64,000 nucleotides of DNA from Leptospira weilii serovar Ranarum str. ICFT (lineage in GTDB: Bacteria; Spirochaetota; Leptospiria; Leptospirales; Leptospiraceae). This document shows, piece by piece, positions 39,192 through 48,500 of this stretch; within the stretch, counting starts at the first letter, position 1, and the number at the start of each line of letters is the position of its first letter. The notes under the pieces are model-generated. The model was given only the letters and a program-made list of their open reading frames with translations, was not told where the DNA came from and made no database searches. Where the stretch lies: NCBI RefSeq assembly GCF_000332415.1, contig NZ_AOHC02000041.1, positions 328,609 to 392,608 on the forward strand, in the 5' to 3' direction. A program made the translations under genes and the position numbers.

Positions 39192-40493
39192 GTGGATCAA
39201 GCTAACGTTATGTATTCAATAGCCGAAAGAACAATAAAAGTTATGACAAGATCAGCATTTCCCGGACATAGAGGTAAATGGAGTATGAGCGAATTAAAAA
39301 ATCTTCGGAAATTCTATGGCGCCGGTGATGTAATAAGACGAATTGCCGAGAAACTATCAAGGTCTACATTTTCAATTCAACATAAGATTGATGAGCTTGA
39401 ATTAGGTAATCGACGCGTCTTGTGGACTAAGCATGAAGAATCAAGACTACTGAAATATTTCTATAAGAAGTTAACTAATCAAGAAATTTCTACTATTCTA
39501 AATCGTACACCAAGCGCAGTTGGAGGAAGACTGTTGTTTTTAGGAAAAAAAAGAAAAGATGTCAATGCTTGGACCTTGCATCAAAGAGAAAATTTCTGGA
39601 AACCTAATGAATTAAAATTACTTAAAAAATTAGTTAGAGAAGGAAAGTCAGGTAAAGAGCTTAGTCAAATCTTTGGAAGACCGATCGGAGGAATTTTTAA
39701 TAAAATGAGAGAGCTATCTCTCAAAATTAAACCGAAATCCAAAATTGAAAATAATCTCTATAGAAGATTTTATAATGTAAATGATACTTATTTTAGTTTA
39801 ATAGATTCACAAAAGAAGGCTTATTATTTGGGGTGGTTGATAACCGATGGTTGGGTTAATGGAATTATTCGAAATAAGGATAAAGTATATAAATCAAATA
39901 AAATAGGATTGAAAATTAAGATTGAGGACGTAGACGTTTTAGAAGACTTCAAGAGAGAATTAGAGACGGATAGCCCAATTAAATATTTTAAAAAAAGCCC
40001 ACCCCAACTCTTGAAAAATAAAATTACTGGTAAGACTTCTATAATAAAAGCCGGAAGGCAGGTCGGTCTAGAAGTGTATTCTTATCAAATGCAACTTGAT
40101 CTGTCAAATTATGGTGTTGTTCCAAAGAAAACCTACACGGTTAGTTTCCCAAAAAAACTGCCTGAAAAATATTATCCTGGTTTTATTGCAGGTGTAATTA
40201 GTGGTGATGGTTGTGTATATCTTCATAAAAAACATAAGAGAGGTAGCTTATTGCAATGTAATATAGCTGGGAATCTTGGTTTGCTGAAAGTGATAAGAAA
40301 AATATTGATAAAAAATATTGGATTCAATACTGATAAAAAAATTCTTAAATGTAATAGTAGCGTGAATCTTTATCTTTTAAATCTTAGTCAAACCGAAACC
40401 GTAAAGCTGTACTATTGGTTAAAAAAGAATAATATATCCTTAATGGATAGAAAAAATAAGATCATTGAAGCCTATTTAAATGGTTTGGAGTAA
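39192..40493 (+). CDS. LAGLIDADG homing endonuclease with N-terminal HTH/SANT-like repeats
   Basis: The frame has 433 codons from a GTG at 39192; the ATG at 39210 is possible. Residues about 28-175 contain three helical repeats with Trp-led motifs (KWSMSELKNLRKFYGAGD, VLWTKHEESRLLKYFYKKLT, FWKPNELKLLKKLVREGK), like SANT/Myb-type DNA-binding repeats. Two LAGLIDADG motifs follow: YYLGWLITDGW at 211-221 and GFIAGVISGDGC at 330-341, each with the acidic residue needed for cleavage. A single chain with two motifs acts as a monomer. It is not inside a host gene, and no intein splice residues are seen, so it is free-standing. An IS256 end begins 21 bases after it. Confidence 0.85.
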   Translation: MDQANVMYSIAERTIKVMTRSAFPGHRGKWSMSELKNLRKFYGAGDVIRRIAEKLSRSTFSIQHKIDELELGNRRVLWTKHEESRLLKYFYKKLTNQEISTILNRTPSAVGGRLLFLGKKRKDVNAWTLHQRENFWKPNELKLLKKLVREGKSGKELSQIFGRPIGGIFNKMRELSLKIKPKSKIENNLYRRFYNVNDTYFSLIDSQKKAYYLGWLITDGWVNGIIRNKDKVYKSNKIGLKIKIEDVDVLEDFKRELETDSPIKYFKKSPPQLLKNKITGKTSIIKAGRQVGLEVYSYQMQLDLSNYGVVPKKTYTVSFPKKLPEKYYPGFIAGVISGDGCVYLHKKHKRGSLLQCNIAGNLGLLKVIRKILIKNIGFNTDKKILKCNSSVNLYLLNLSQTETVKLYYWLKKNNISLMDRKNKIIEAYLNGLE

Positions 40494-40513
40494 ACCCGAG
40501 GCAGAAATTATTA

Positions 40514-40543
40514 CAAGTCATTTACACAAGATTGCTGATAACG
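40514..40543 (-). mobile_element. IS256 end fragment
   Basis: AAGTCATTTACACAAGATTG and the following GCTGATAACGCC match the end at 11379-11406. Only this terminal piece is left, between the homing endonuclease gene and a lipoprotein gene that it truncates. Confidence 0.75.
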
Positions 40544-40799
40544 CCGAATTTAATTCTTGGTAACATATATGCTGCTTTTCGCTGTTTTGTTTTGAGCTTA
40601 TCGTATTAGATATCTTTTCCCCATCGATCTTTTTCGGTTCGATTCTATATTCAAAGCGACAAGACGATATTAATATAACGAGAAAAATAGACGAATATGA
40701 ATAAACTTTCGTTTTAGCCTTTATGCACAATTCCGTTTGTTCAAATTGAAATTTATAAGCCAAGACGACCTCACTTTGTTGTAGATGCTCGAAAAACAT
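40518..40799 (-). pseudogene. Lipoprotein gene truncated by an IS256 end
   Basis: The central part holds a lipoprotein signal (AKTKVYSYSSIFLVILISSC). The last ten residues (NSALSAILCK) are encoded by the IS256 end, so the natural C-terminus is missing. The true start is probably a TTG or nearby codon just before the signal peptide rather than at 40799. About 45 native mature residues remain. It overlaps the cysteine-rich gene upstream by 29 bases in the long reading. Confidence 0.5.
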
Positions 40800-41109
40800 T
40801 GTTTCTGGAAGAACGATAATACATGTAGCAGCTATCCGAATTCTTAACGCGATCTGTGCAGCTATCTCTACAATTATCTCGATTGGAATTCTCTAAATAA
40901 GCATAAGGGTAATCTTTATTGCATTTATTTAGGCAAGAATCTAAGGCCAATGCACATGTTTTAAGATCTACAATGTATTGACCTTGTAATGAGTTAGTTG
41001 GAGAATTCTCGTGCGTAATTCTTTCTAGTTTAGTTTCCGATTTATAGGCGCAACCAAAGATTAACAAACTGTAAATCATGTTTGAGAAATAAAAGATCAA
41101 TAATCGCAA
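40771..41109 (-). CDS. Cysteine-rich lipoprotein, paralogue of the gene at 52906
   Basis: The protein has 112 residues. Signal peptide MIYSLLIFGCAY (start possibly at M11) with lipidated Cys. The mature part has a characteristic cysteine set: LKTCALALDSCLNKC, NRDNCRDSC and DSCYMYYRSSR. The same spacing (CX6CX3C, CX3C, CX2-3YY) occurs in the protein encoded at 52906-53199, so the two are paralogues on either side of the Rhs locus. A disulfide-stabilised small fold in the envelope is likely. The family is not recognised. Confidence 0.65.
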   Translation of the reverse strand: MRLLIFYFSNMIYSLLIFGCAYKSETKLERITHENSPTNSLQGQYIVDLKTCALALDSCLNKCNKDYPYAYLENSNRDNCRDSCTDRVKNSDSCYMYYRSSRNNVFRASTTK

Positions 41110-41211
41110 ATTTTATGCCCGTAGTTTATATGAATCCCTTTTCGTCTGACAGCCATTTTGTATATTCGGAAGTTATTATTCTATGCGGATAACTCATAAT
41201 TCTTCAGATTT

Positions 41212-42021
41212 TTATTTTTTATCGAAATCCAGAAATTGACCAAATATCCAACCGTAAGTTGTGTTAATATCTCCGTAGCAGCCAACTGAAGTTGATACAT
41301 AGTACCAATGGTTATTCCACTTTTCGATTTGATATGTTTCCACTGTTTTGGCTATGGCCTCCACTTTATAACCTTTCGGTAGTCTAACTTGTTGTTTAAT
41401 TCCAGATCTGCCCTTGTCTGATAGAATATCTTCCATACATTCTTCCGAAGATAATTGGTTAAATGGAATGATTTCCCCTTTTGTATTTGGCGCTTTTCTA
41501 AAATAAGAATCAAAATTGACAGTAACTTTCTCTAATCCGGTCGTTATCATTTTTATTTGATCTAATTCGAAATGTATACCTTTGGGATTTCTGGATTGTT
41601 GATTATAAGCTTCATAGTTACTTGAATCAATATCTTCAATGGAACAGCGTATAAATTGTTTGGGGAGATAATTGTGTTCTTTAAAGCCGTAGGAACATTT
41701 ATGGATTTGTCCTTTTAGGCGTTCATCCTCTGCATTTTCTAAATTAATTGTGATAAACTTATCATCAACTGTATAAGTTCCTACACCATGTATAACTGGT
41801 TCCGATTCTTCGTGGAAATCGACTTTTCCGCCGTTAAAAAATTCAATGAAAACACCGTTGGAACTTTCCCATCTTCCGGCTTTCATTAAAACTTTTCGAA
41901 TCTCGTCTTGTTTTTTAGGCCAGCTATTGTTTTGAGCGAATGTAAGATGAGATAACAGCAAGTAAATGAATAATAGAGTTGTTACTGCATATTTTGGAAT
42001 ATTGAAAAATTTAGAATTCAT
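41212..42021 (-). CDS. Exported protein with SH3-like C-terminus
   Basis: The protein has 269 residues from the ATG at 42021, preceded by GGAG; the frame is open four codons more. It has a signal peptide ending HLTFAQ. The first half is beta-rich (GRWESSNGVFIEFFNGGKVDF). The C-terminal half ends in VETYQIEKWNNHWYYVSTS and GWIFGQFLDF, an SH3-like pattern shared by many leptospiral exported proteins. The start overlaps the TPR gene stop by 4 bases, so it is the last gene of the envelope operon. Function unknown. Confidence 0.7.
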   Translation of the reverse strand: MNSKFFNIPKYAVTTLLFIYLLLSHLTFAQNNSWPKKQDEIRKVLMKAGRWESSNGVFIEFFNGGKVDFHEESEPVIHGVGTYTVDDKFITINLENAEDERLKGQIHKCSYGFKEHNYLPKQFIRCSIEDIDSSNYEAYNQQSRNPKGIHFELDQIKMITTGLEKVTVNFDSYFRKAPNTKGEIIPFNQLSSEECMEDILSDKGRSGIKQQVRLPKGYKVEAIAKTVETYQIEKWNNHWYYVSTSVGCYGDINTTYGWIFGQFLDFDKK

Positions 42022-42662
42022 TTTTTTCTCCAAAGTAAGAATGTAAAAATAAAATTCAAAACAGAGAAGAAAGCTAAAACTACAATCGATATTTGATAAA
42101 ATGTTTCCTTCGAAGAAAATGGCTCGTTCCCTTCACGAAAGGATTTCGTTTGTAATAGAATAGTATTTAACTCTTCCTTAATATCCTCAATCGAACGAAA
42201 AAGTTCGGAATCCAAAAGAACGACCGTTTGGGAGCCGGCGGATTTACGATTTTGGGAAGAATTAGATTGAATATTTTTTCTAGAAGAAATATTGCCTAGG
42301 AGTTCGATTTCCTTTTTAAGCTCCTGATCAAAAGGCCATTTTTGACGGGCCTTTTGAAGAAGAGATATAGCTTTATCCAAGTTCCCCTTGTTCGCTTCTT
42401 CTCGTCCGAGGCCGACCCAAGCGGATGAAAGAAGATATTCCGCGTTCGGATCGGAAGGGTTGTTTGTGAGTAAGGACAGGGCCAACTTTTCGGCCTCTGA
42501 ATATTTTTTTTCTTCTAAAAGTTTTTTGCCGTCCTCATGACTTCCAAAATAGCCGGAGTCTTGCGGAAAAGCTTGGGAAGAGAAAGTAAAAAGAAAAACG
42601 GGGATTAAAATCAATCCCAAAGAAAACCGAAGAATGTTGCCTATGGAACGAAACACTTTCAT
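42018..42662 (-). CDS. TPR protein with C-terminal membrane anchor
   Basis: The protein has 214 residues from the ATG at 42662 (MKVFRSIGN); the frame is open 14 codons further upstream. A signal peptide (LGLILIPVFLFTFSSQAFPQ) is followed by TPR-like helices: GKKLLEEKKYSEAEKLALSL, NPSDPNAEYLLSSAWVGLG, GNLDKAISLLQKARQKWP. The C-terminus is a single membrane helix (FYQISIVVLAFFSVLNFIF) with a basic end. It would be anchored in the inner membrane with its TPRs in the periplasm, similar to parts of aerotolerance (Bat) proteins, though I do not assign it to that family. Confidence 0.72.
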   Translation of the reverse strand: MKVFRSIGNILRFSLGLILIPVFLFTFSSQAFPQDSGYFGSHEDGKKLLEEKKYSEAEKLALSLLTNNPSDPNAEYLLSSAWVGLGREEANKGNLDKAISLLQKARQKWPFDQELKKEIELLGNISSRKNIQSNSSQNRKSAGSQTVVLLDSELFRSIEDIKEELNTILLQTKSFREGNEPFSSKETFYQISIVVLAFFSVLNFIFTFLLWRKK

Positions 42663-42748
42663 TTTTTTAATAGAACCAACCTCATAAACTACTTGGATTT
42701 TCAAAAAAGCCTAACCCCCTAACTAACTAAAACCTCGCTACTTGAAAC

Positions 42749-44293
42749 CTACCTGTCGATTCGGATTACTTTGTGAGCGTAACGAGCGCGTGGCATCTTT
42801 TGAGAATCCAGAGACCAGGTGCTTGCGATCGGATTTTGAAGACCGATCGAATAAACGGAATCTGTGGGAATGTTGAGTGCGGAAGCTCCTCCAAAAACAA
42901 AAAGTTTCCGTGTTTCGTAGGAAGCTTCCACTCCGGGAAAATAAACGGAAACGGGTAAGATCGGACCAATCGCAAAGGCAAGTGTGCCGTTTTGAAAAAA
43001 GTCGGTTCGGTTGGTGGTTGTGATTGACGTGATCGGTTGTAACGTACTCACTCCGGTTGAACCTCCAAGGACCGCAATCCATTCGGGATCGGTAGGGTAG
43101 GGATCAGAGTTCAAAGGTTTTACACAAGCCGCACCGGCCCCGTGCCTTGCGATTGTAATCGAAGGTTCCCCCGCGCTCGAAGTGGAATTGATCGAAGGAG
43201 AGTAAGCATCGGATGTGGCTTGAGAGGTTCCGTCGTTTGTAAATCTCCCGCCTGTAAAAAAGATATTTCCATTGAGACCACAACCGGACATGTCCACCCT
43301 AGAATAAATTGCAGTGAGAGACGTATAACTTTGCCAAAAACCGGTCGGACCGACTCCGGGAACAAAACGGGAGACCGTGTTTAGGATCGTCCCGGTCGTC
43401 ATGTCGGCTGTAGTGGTTCCCGCTATGATAAAAATTTCTTCTCCCACGGATGCGATGACGCCGCCTTGATTGGCAACGGGCATATCGGACAGGGTAGTCC
43501 ACTGATTTGTATACGGGTCATACACCTCGGTTTTTTTAGAAGCTACGTAATTGATCCCTTGTTTTTCGAGACCGCCGATGACATAGATTTTGTTTTTGTG
43601 AGAAACAATATTAGCAAAAGCGCGAGGAGTAGGAATCGAAGTTGCCGCCGGATACCAGGTAGACGTTACAGGATCAAAAAAATCAATTTCCCGAACGGGG
43701 GATGAGTCCGCACCGATCCCACCTACAACCCAAAGACCCCGAGTTCGATTTGGAAAATCACTCGTCCAAGTTTTGAAAGTTAAAGGAACCCCTTGTAGTT
43801 TGTCTGTGCTATTGGAACAAAAAACATACGCGAGATAATCGGTGTTTGGATCCAAATTAGGGAGAGTCATCGAGTGCAGTTTAGAATTTTCTAAACTAGT
43901 CACAACCGATTCGATCGCACCTTTGCCGTACAAAACAGAACCCGGAAGGGACGTAGAACATTCCCAGAAAATCGTAGCGGAGCGAGGACCGATTTGAGTC
44001 ACAAAAGCAAGGTTAACTTTTTCGTTTTGTGCGTTGTGGATGTGCGAAAGCGGGGAATTTAAACAGTTTGCAAGTTGTAAGATTAGAGTGAAAAGAAAAA
44101 CGAAACGGGTGATTTTAAAACCATTCCCGATTTTTAATAAGAACGCCGGTATAACGAAAGAAAAGATTTTCGAATTTAAAAAAATCATCTGCAAAGGTTC
44201 GTATATAAGAGCTAAAGTCTCCGAACGATTTAGGAACGTGTTAAACATGGAAAGTATCCGGATCGTCTTTCTTTTTTTGAAAAATAAAATCAT
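42749..44293 (-). CDS. Kelch-repeat lipoprotein with fibronectin-III-like domain
   Basis: The frame has 514 codons. A hydrophobic segment ITRFVFLFTLILQLANC gives a lipobox Cys at about residue 78. The start at 44293 overlaps the upstream stop (ATGA), but an internal start nearer the signal is likely. A fibronectin-III-like domain comes first (AFVTQIGPRSATIFWECS, LPNLDPNTDYLAYVFC). A Kelch propeller fills the rest: TRGLWVVGGIGADSS, NKIYVIGGLEKQG, EEIFIIAGTTT, NIFFTGGRFT, WIAVLGGSTG, KLFVFGGASA. It is probably a surface lipoprotein binding other proteins or sugars. G+C is higher than in neighbouring imported genes. Confidence 0.85.
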   Translation of the reverse strand: MILFFKKRKTIRILSMFNTFLNRSETLALIYEPLQMIFLNSKIFSFVIPAFLLKIGNGFKITRFVFLFTLILQLANCLNSPLSHIHNAQNEKVNLAFVTQIGPRSATIFWECSTSLPGSVLYGKGAIESVVTSLENSKLHSMTLPNLDPNTDYLAYVFCSNSTDKLQGVPLTFKTWTSDFPNRTRGLWVVGGIGADSSPVREIDFFDPVTSTWYPAATSIPTPRAFANIVSHKNKIYVIGGLEKQGINYVASKKTEVYDPYTNQWTTLSDMPVANQGGVIASVGEEIFIIAGTTTADMTTGTILNTVSRFVPGVGPTGFWQSYTSLTAIYSRVDMSGCGLNGNIFFTGGRFTNDGTSQATSDAYSPSINSTSSAGEPSITIARHGAGAACVKPLNSDPYPTDPEWIAVLGGSTGVSTLQPITSITTTNRTDFFQNGTLAFAIGPILPVSVYFPGVEASYETRKLFVFGGASALNIPTDSVYSIGLQNPIASTWSLDSQKMPRARYAHKVIRIDR

Positions 44294-45180
44294 AACAAAA
44301 TCCCCCAGGAGATACGAAGCCCGGACCTACAAAGTGAGTCCCCGGTTTCAAAAGTGCATTGTGACCGGATACCGAGCCGCAAACGAGATCCGTTGTTAAA
44401 CTCAAAAGCCCAACCGAATTCCCCTAAAAGTTCGGGATCGGTTCCGTTATAAGAACGAGAATCGTTTTTCCATTGAACCGACGTCACACCTCCACCTAAC
44501 AGGAAGTAGGGGGCGGAAGAACCGAATTGTTTTCCGAAATACATAGATTGATTCCAAAGAGAAATGGAACCTAACGCGCCGGGTGCGACGGAATACTCGG
44601 AAAGAAATCCGAAAAACCAGAGAGGATGATTGATAAATCCTTTTTCGATAAAAAACCCTACGCCGGCGGTGCCGGGGTTGTTTTTGTGCCAAGATCCGTG
44701 ATTTGCCTGAAAGAGTAAACTTCCACCGACATAGAGTAGGTTTTCACCCGAACGTCCGGAGAGATATTTGTCAGGTAACTCGGGACTTTCACTTTCGGAC
44801 TCTAAAGAACTTGCGTTTAGATTTTGAATTTTAGTTTTTTCGATTTCCACAAACCCTAGTTCGGTTCGAAAGACGAGCCGATCTTTTTTCTTTTCCACGA
44901 TAATGCCTCGGATGGAACTACCGTCCGTTAAACGGAATTCGGAATAATTGTAAGAAGACTCAGGGCCTTTTTTTTGATAATCGATCCTTTGAATCTCAGA
45001 CTTTGGGATTCTATATTGCCTTCCTTTCCAACGAACATTGACCACATCCGCGCTTTCGTTGATTTCTTCGATCAAATACGCTTCTCCCGATTTTAAAAGA
45101 AGTTCGGAGGCGAATAGGGCGGGGGAAAGGTGCAAAATACATGAAAGAATTGGAATATAATATTTCGTTTTGAATTTCAT
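44290..45180 (-). CDS. Exported protein with C-terminal outer-membrane-like beta domain
   Basis: The protein has 296 residues. A signal peptide ends in LSPALFAS. The N-terminal third contains two short beta units of the form SGEAYLIEEINESADVVNVR and TDGSSIRGIIVEKKKDRLVF, the kind often used to bind ligand or membrane. The C-terminal half has alternating strands with aromatic ends (YVGGSLLFQANHGSW, GWAFEFNNGSRLRLGIRSQC), consistent with a small outer-membrane barrel. It is first in the operon with the Kelch lipoprotein (4-base overlap), divergent from the Rhs gene. Confidence 0.65.
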   Translation of the reverse strand: MKFKTKYYIPILSCILHLSPALFASELLLKSGEAYLIEEINESADVVNVRWKGRQYRIPKSEIQRIDYQKKGPESSYNYSEFRLTDGSSIRGIIVEKKKDRLVFRTELGFVEIEKTKIQNLNASSLESESESPELPDKYLSGRSGENLLYVGGSLLFQANHGSWHKNNPGTAGVGFFIEKGFINHPLWFFGFLSEYSVAPGALGSISLWNQSMYFGKQFGSSAPYFLLGGGVTSVQWKNDSRSYNGTDPELLGEFGWAFEFNNGSRLRLGIRSQCTFETGDSLCRSGLRISWGILL

Positions 45181-45571
45181 TGTATAAACACCTTTCGGAA
45201 GTTTAGATCCAGAAGTCTAAACTATGTTTTTCTTGTAAATAGAATATTAAATTAAGTTTAGATGTATAACATTCTAAAACATTATCGATTATAATCGATG
45301 ATGTTTTAAGGAAAATGAGCAAAATGGAATTAAATCACTTTATAATTTGTTAAACGTACTTGAAAATGACCGGTCGCTTGCGGTATGCGAAAATTATAAT
45401 TCAAAGATACAAAACTAGTTCTAAAAGTTAAAAAATCATTCCTAGAAATAACTTGTTTGTGTTAAGGTGGCAAAAATATCACAAAAACACGTTGTATTTC
45501 TGTTAGGTGAACTTGATTTATGGGATAGTGCAAGCTTTAGAACAAGAGAATTTAGAACAGAGGTTTTTCAA
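45181..45571. promoter_or_regulatory. Divergent promoter region between envelope operon and Rhs gene
   Basis: This is A+T-rich and non-coding. A long palindrome at 45275-45308 has 16-base arms (TAAAACATTATCGATT and its inverse with one mismatch) and a 2-base centre. It sits midway between the two divergent genes and is not followed by T residues, so an operator or cruciform site is likelier than a terminator. The 35 codons in frame before the Rhs ATG at 45572 look non-coding. Confidence 0.5.
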
Positions 45572-48500
45572 ATGAAATCACGATCTATCGGCATTATTTT
45601 ATTAGGGGTTTCCATTCTTTTCATACTTAACTTTTCTCTTTTAAACGGAATTTCTAATATATTCAACGCGGCGGCGTCTGCAATTGCGGGCGGAATTCCT
45701 CAAAAACTTCCGGTAATACAAGCCGGTCCCGACGGGTCGGCATCAACTCAAGTAGAAATCGAAGTTCCACCCGGCACGAAAGGAGTGATCCCGGAGCTTT
45801 CCCTTTCGTACAACTCAAACGGAGGAAACGGAGTTGTGGGAATGGGATGGAGCTTAAACGGAATTCCGACTATTTTCAGAAATCCGTCGAACGGAATCGG
45901 TTACAACGGAAGTGATTCGTATATTTCGAGTTTGGCGGGGGAGCTGGTAGACATAAGCGGGAACAAAACGATCTATCATTCCAAAAAAGAATCCTATATA
46001 AAATTTGAACCGCAAGGAACTTGTGGGGACGGTCCTTGTACTTGGATCGCAACCGACAAGGATGGAAGAAGACATATCTTCGGAAGTAGTATCGATTCCA
46101 GAATTCCCGCGCTCGGCAGAACCGCAGGATCGATCCGGGAATGGGCTTTGAGTCGGGAAGAAGATTCTTTCGGGAACGGATATGATGTTAGTTACACATT
46201 GATCGACGTTACCAACGGGGACTATTATCCTTCCACGATCACATACAACGACAGAACGATCCGGTTTAACTACGAAAATCGAAACGACAAAATTCCGAAT
46301 TATTCTTTAGGCACTTTGGAAAGACTTCAAAGAAGACTGAATACGATCGATATCCTTGTCGGAGGAAATACGTTTCGGACTTACGACCTGGATTATACAA
46401 CCGGGCCTGTAACCGGAAGGTCGGTTTTACAAAAGATCAAACGATCGGGAAGTAACACGTTCGGGAGTGAGAATTTTGCGGATCTGAATTTTACATATAC
46501 GAATCATTCGGGGAATTTTTCCCCCGGTAATATAGACTACCAAACCTTGAATAATACGATATCGATGGCCGTCTTTATGCCGAATATTGCATTAGATATC
46601 TTGAATGTATATTTTAACGGAGGGTTGCCGTATCATCCTTCCGCGCTGGACTCGAACGTGGATGCGTCCTTGCAGTATGTAGTAAAGGTTCCCGTGCCGG
46701 ATCGAAACGCTTGTAATTTGGGATTTGCGTCTTGTTTGTGTGCGGCTCTTCCGGTGTGTTGGGGTGGGAATATGGGTTTTTTCGATTATCTGGCCGGGAA
46801 TTGTCTCAGTTTTTTAAGTTGGGGCGGGCCGGGAGCCTGCGACAACGGAGTGGATTCGGCGTTGACGGCGTGGTTGCCGATGGATTTAAACGGAGACGGA
46901 ATTACGGACTTTGCGACCTTAAACGGGAACGAAACAAACGGATCGATTCATTTGGTGGGACATATCCAAAGGATCGGACAAGGACCGGTCACATTCAACG
47001 GTCCTAATATTCCAATTCACTACAATACATTTTATCAACCCGTGGACTTAAACGGGGACGGTAAAACCGATTTTGTGTACGAAGACGGCGGAACACTTTG
47101 GGGGGTTTATTCTACGGGAGGAAACTTTAGTTCTCCGGTAGCTTTTGGAAACGTAAGCCTGGTTGGGGCCAATCGAGACATGAAAACATTCAGTCCGTAT
47201 GAATACAGATTTCAGTATTCTCCGAGTAATACTACTCCACTGGCGAGTAACCGATCCGTTGCCGATTTTTTTGCGGATATGAACGGGGACGACCTGACGG
47301 ATTTTGTACATTCGAACGGCGGAAGTTTTTCGATCTATATCAACCGGAAAACCTACTTTGACAATCCGATTGTAATCGGAGGAGGTTCCGACTTTTATAT
47401 CAATTCCATGATTGATTTTACGGGAGACGGAAAAGCGGATTACGTGCAGCTCCTCGCGACGTATGACAACTCCACGTTGACGGCGTTACAGGCTCAAAAA
47501 GCGGCGTTAGACACCCTCATGGCACAGTATCAAGTGGACCACGCGAGGGTAAAAGCGGTTGCTGATCAGTTGCCTACGCCTACGACCCACGCTACAATTA
47601 ACGATACCGAATTTCAAAACTTATTAGATTATCTGACTTTGAACGGATACGACATGGTGTCTGATTCTTTGGAAACGGACGGAAAAGACTATGCCTATGA
47701 TCCCGCACAAGTCGCAAGTTTACAGACAGTCCTCGACAATATCGTAAGCGCAAAGATGAACTTTGTGGGGCAACAGAGTCAGGCGATCAACATACAAATC
47801 GGCGCGATCTATGCACAGGGAACGATGGGACAAGCCACTTACGCACTTCAAGTGAGGACGTTTAATACAAGTAACGGAACTTCTCAAGTTCGAACCTTTC
47901 CGATTTCTAACTCTATCGATCCTGACAAAAGCACGTTAGCCGATATCAATAGAGACGGGGCCTTGGATTTTGTTTCCTTTATCGGAACTCAGGTCTCCGT
48001 TTCTCTGTTTATGGGCAACGGATTTGCTCCTCCGGTGTATACGGGCTTAAACGCAGGGAACGGCAAAAACTTAGTTCAGTTTAATTTCGGCGAAGTGAAC
48101 GGAGACGGGCTTTCCGATTTAGTTTTATTGAATAGAGAAAGTCATGTAATTGAAACGTATCTTTCGAGAGGCGACGGAAGTTTTACTTTGAGCGGGGGTT
48201 ATTCGTTCGGAGGATTTTCCACTCAGGAATATACGGATTCCAACGGGATCGAAAGATCGGATTTGTATCAAATTTCTCTACAGGATATCAACCTGGACGG
48301 GATATCGGACGTAAGCATCGCGTTTCTTTCCTCGGACAAAAACGTGGGAAAAATTTATTATCGTTATAACGCGGCTCGGAACTCCGGGGAAGACATGTTG
48401 TTATCCACGTCCAACGGAGCGGGTCAGAGTTCGAGCGTTCAATATGCGCTTAAGAACACACACGCGGGAGCGGTTAACGTGGGTTCCGGAAACTATCCGG

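Noticed and set aside
39192..40493. LAGLIDADG protein considered as an intein
   Set aside because: No N-terminal Cys/Ser splice junction, no C-terminal His-Asn, and no extein sequence on either side.
45467..45571. Upstream 35 codons of the Rhs open frame as true N-terminus
   Set aside because: They lack coding character, and the ATG at 45572 follows GAGG and begins a membrane helix.
46732..47007. Alternative frames inside the Rhs gene (several of 60-125 codons on both strands)
   Set aside because: They are out-of-frame readings of a long, high-quality coding region; none has domain or start support.
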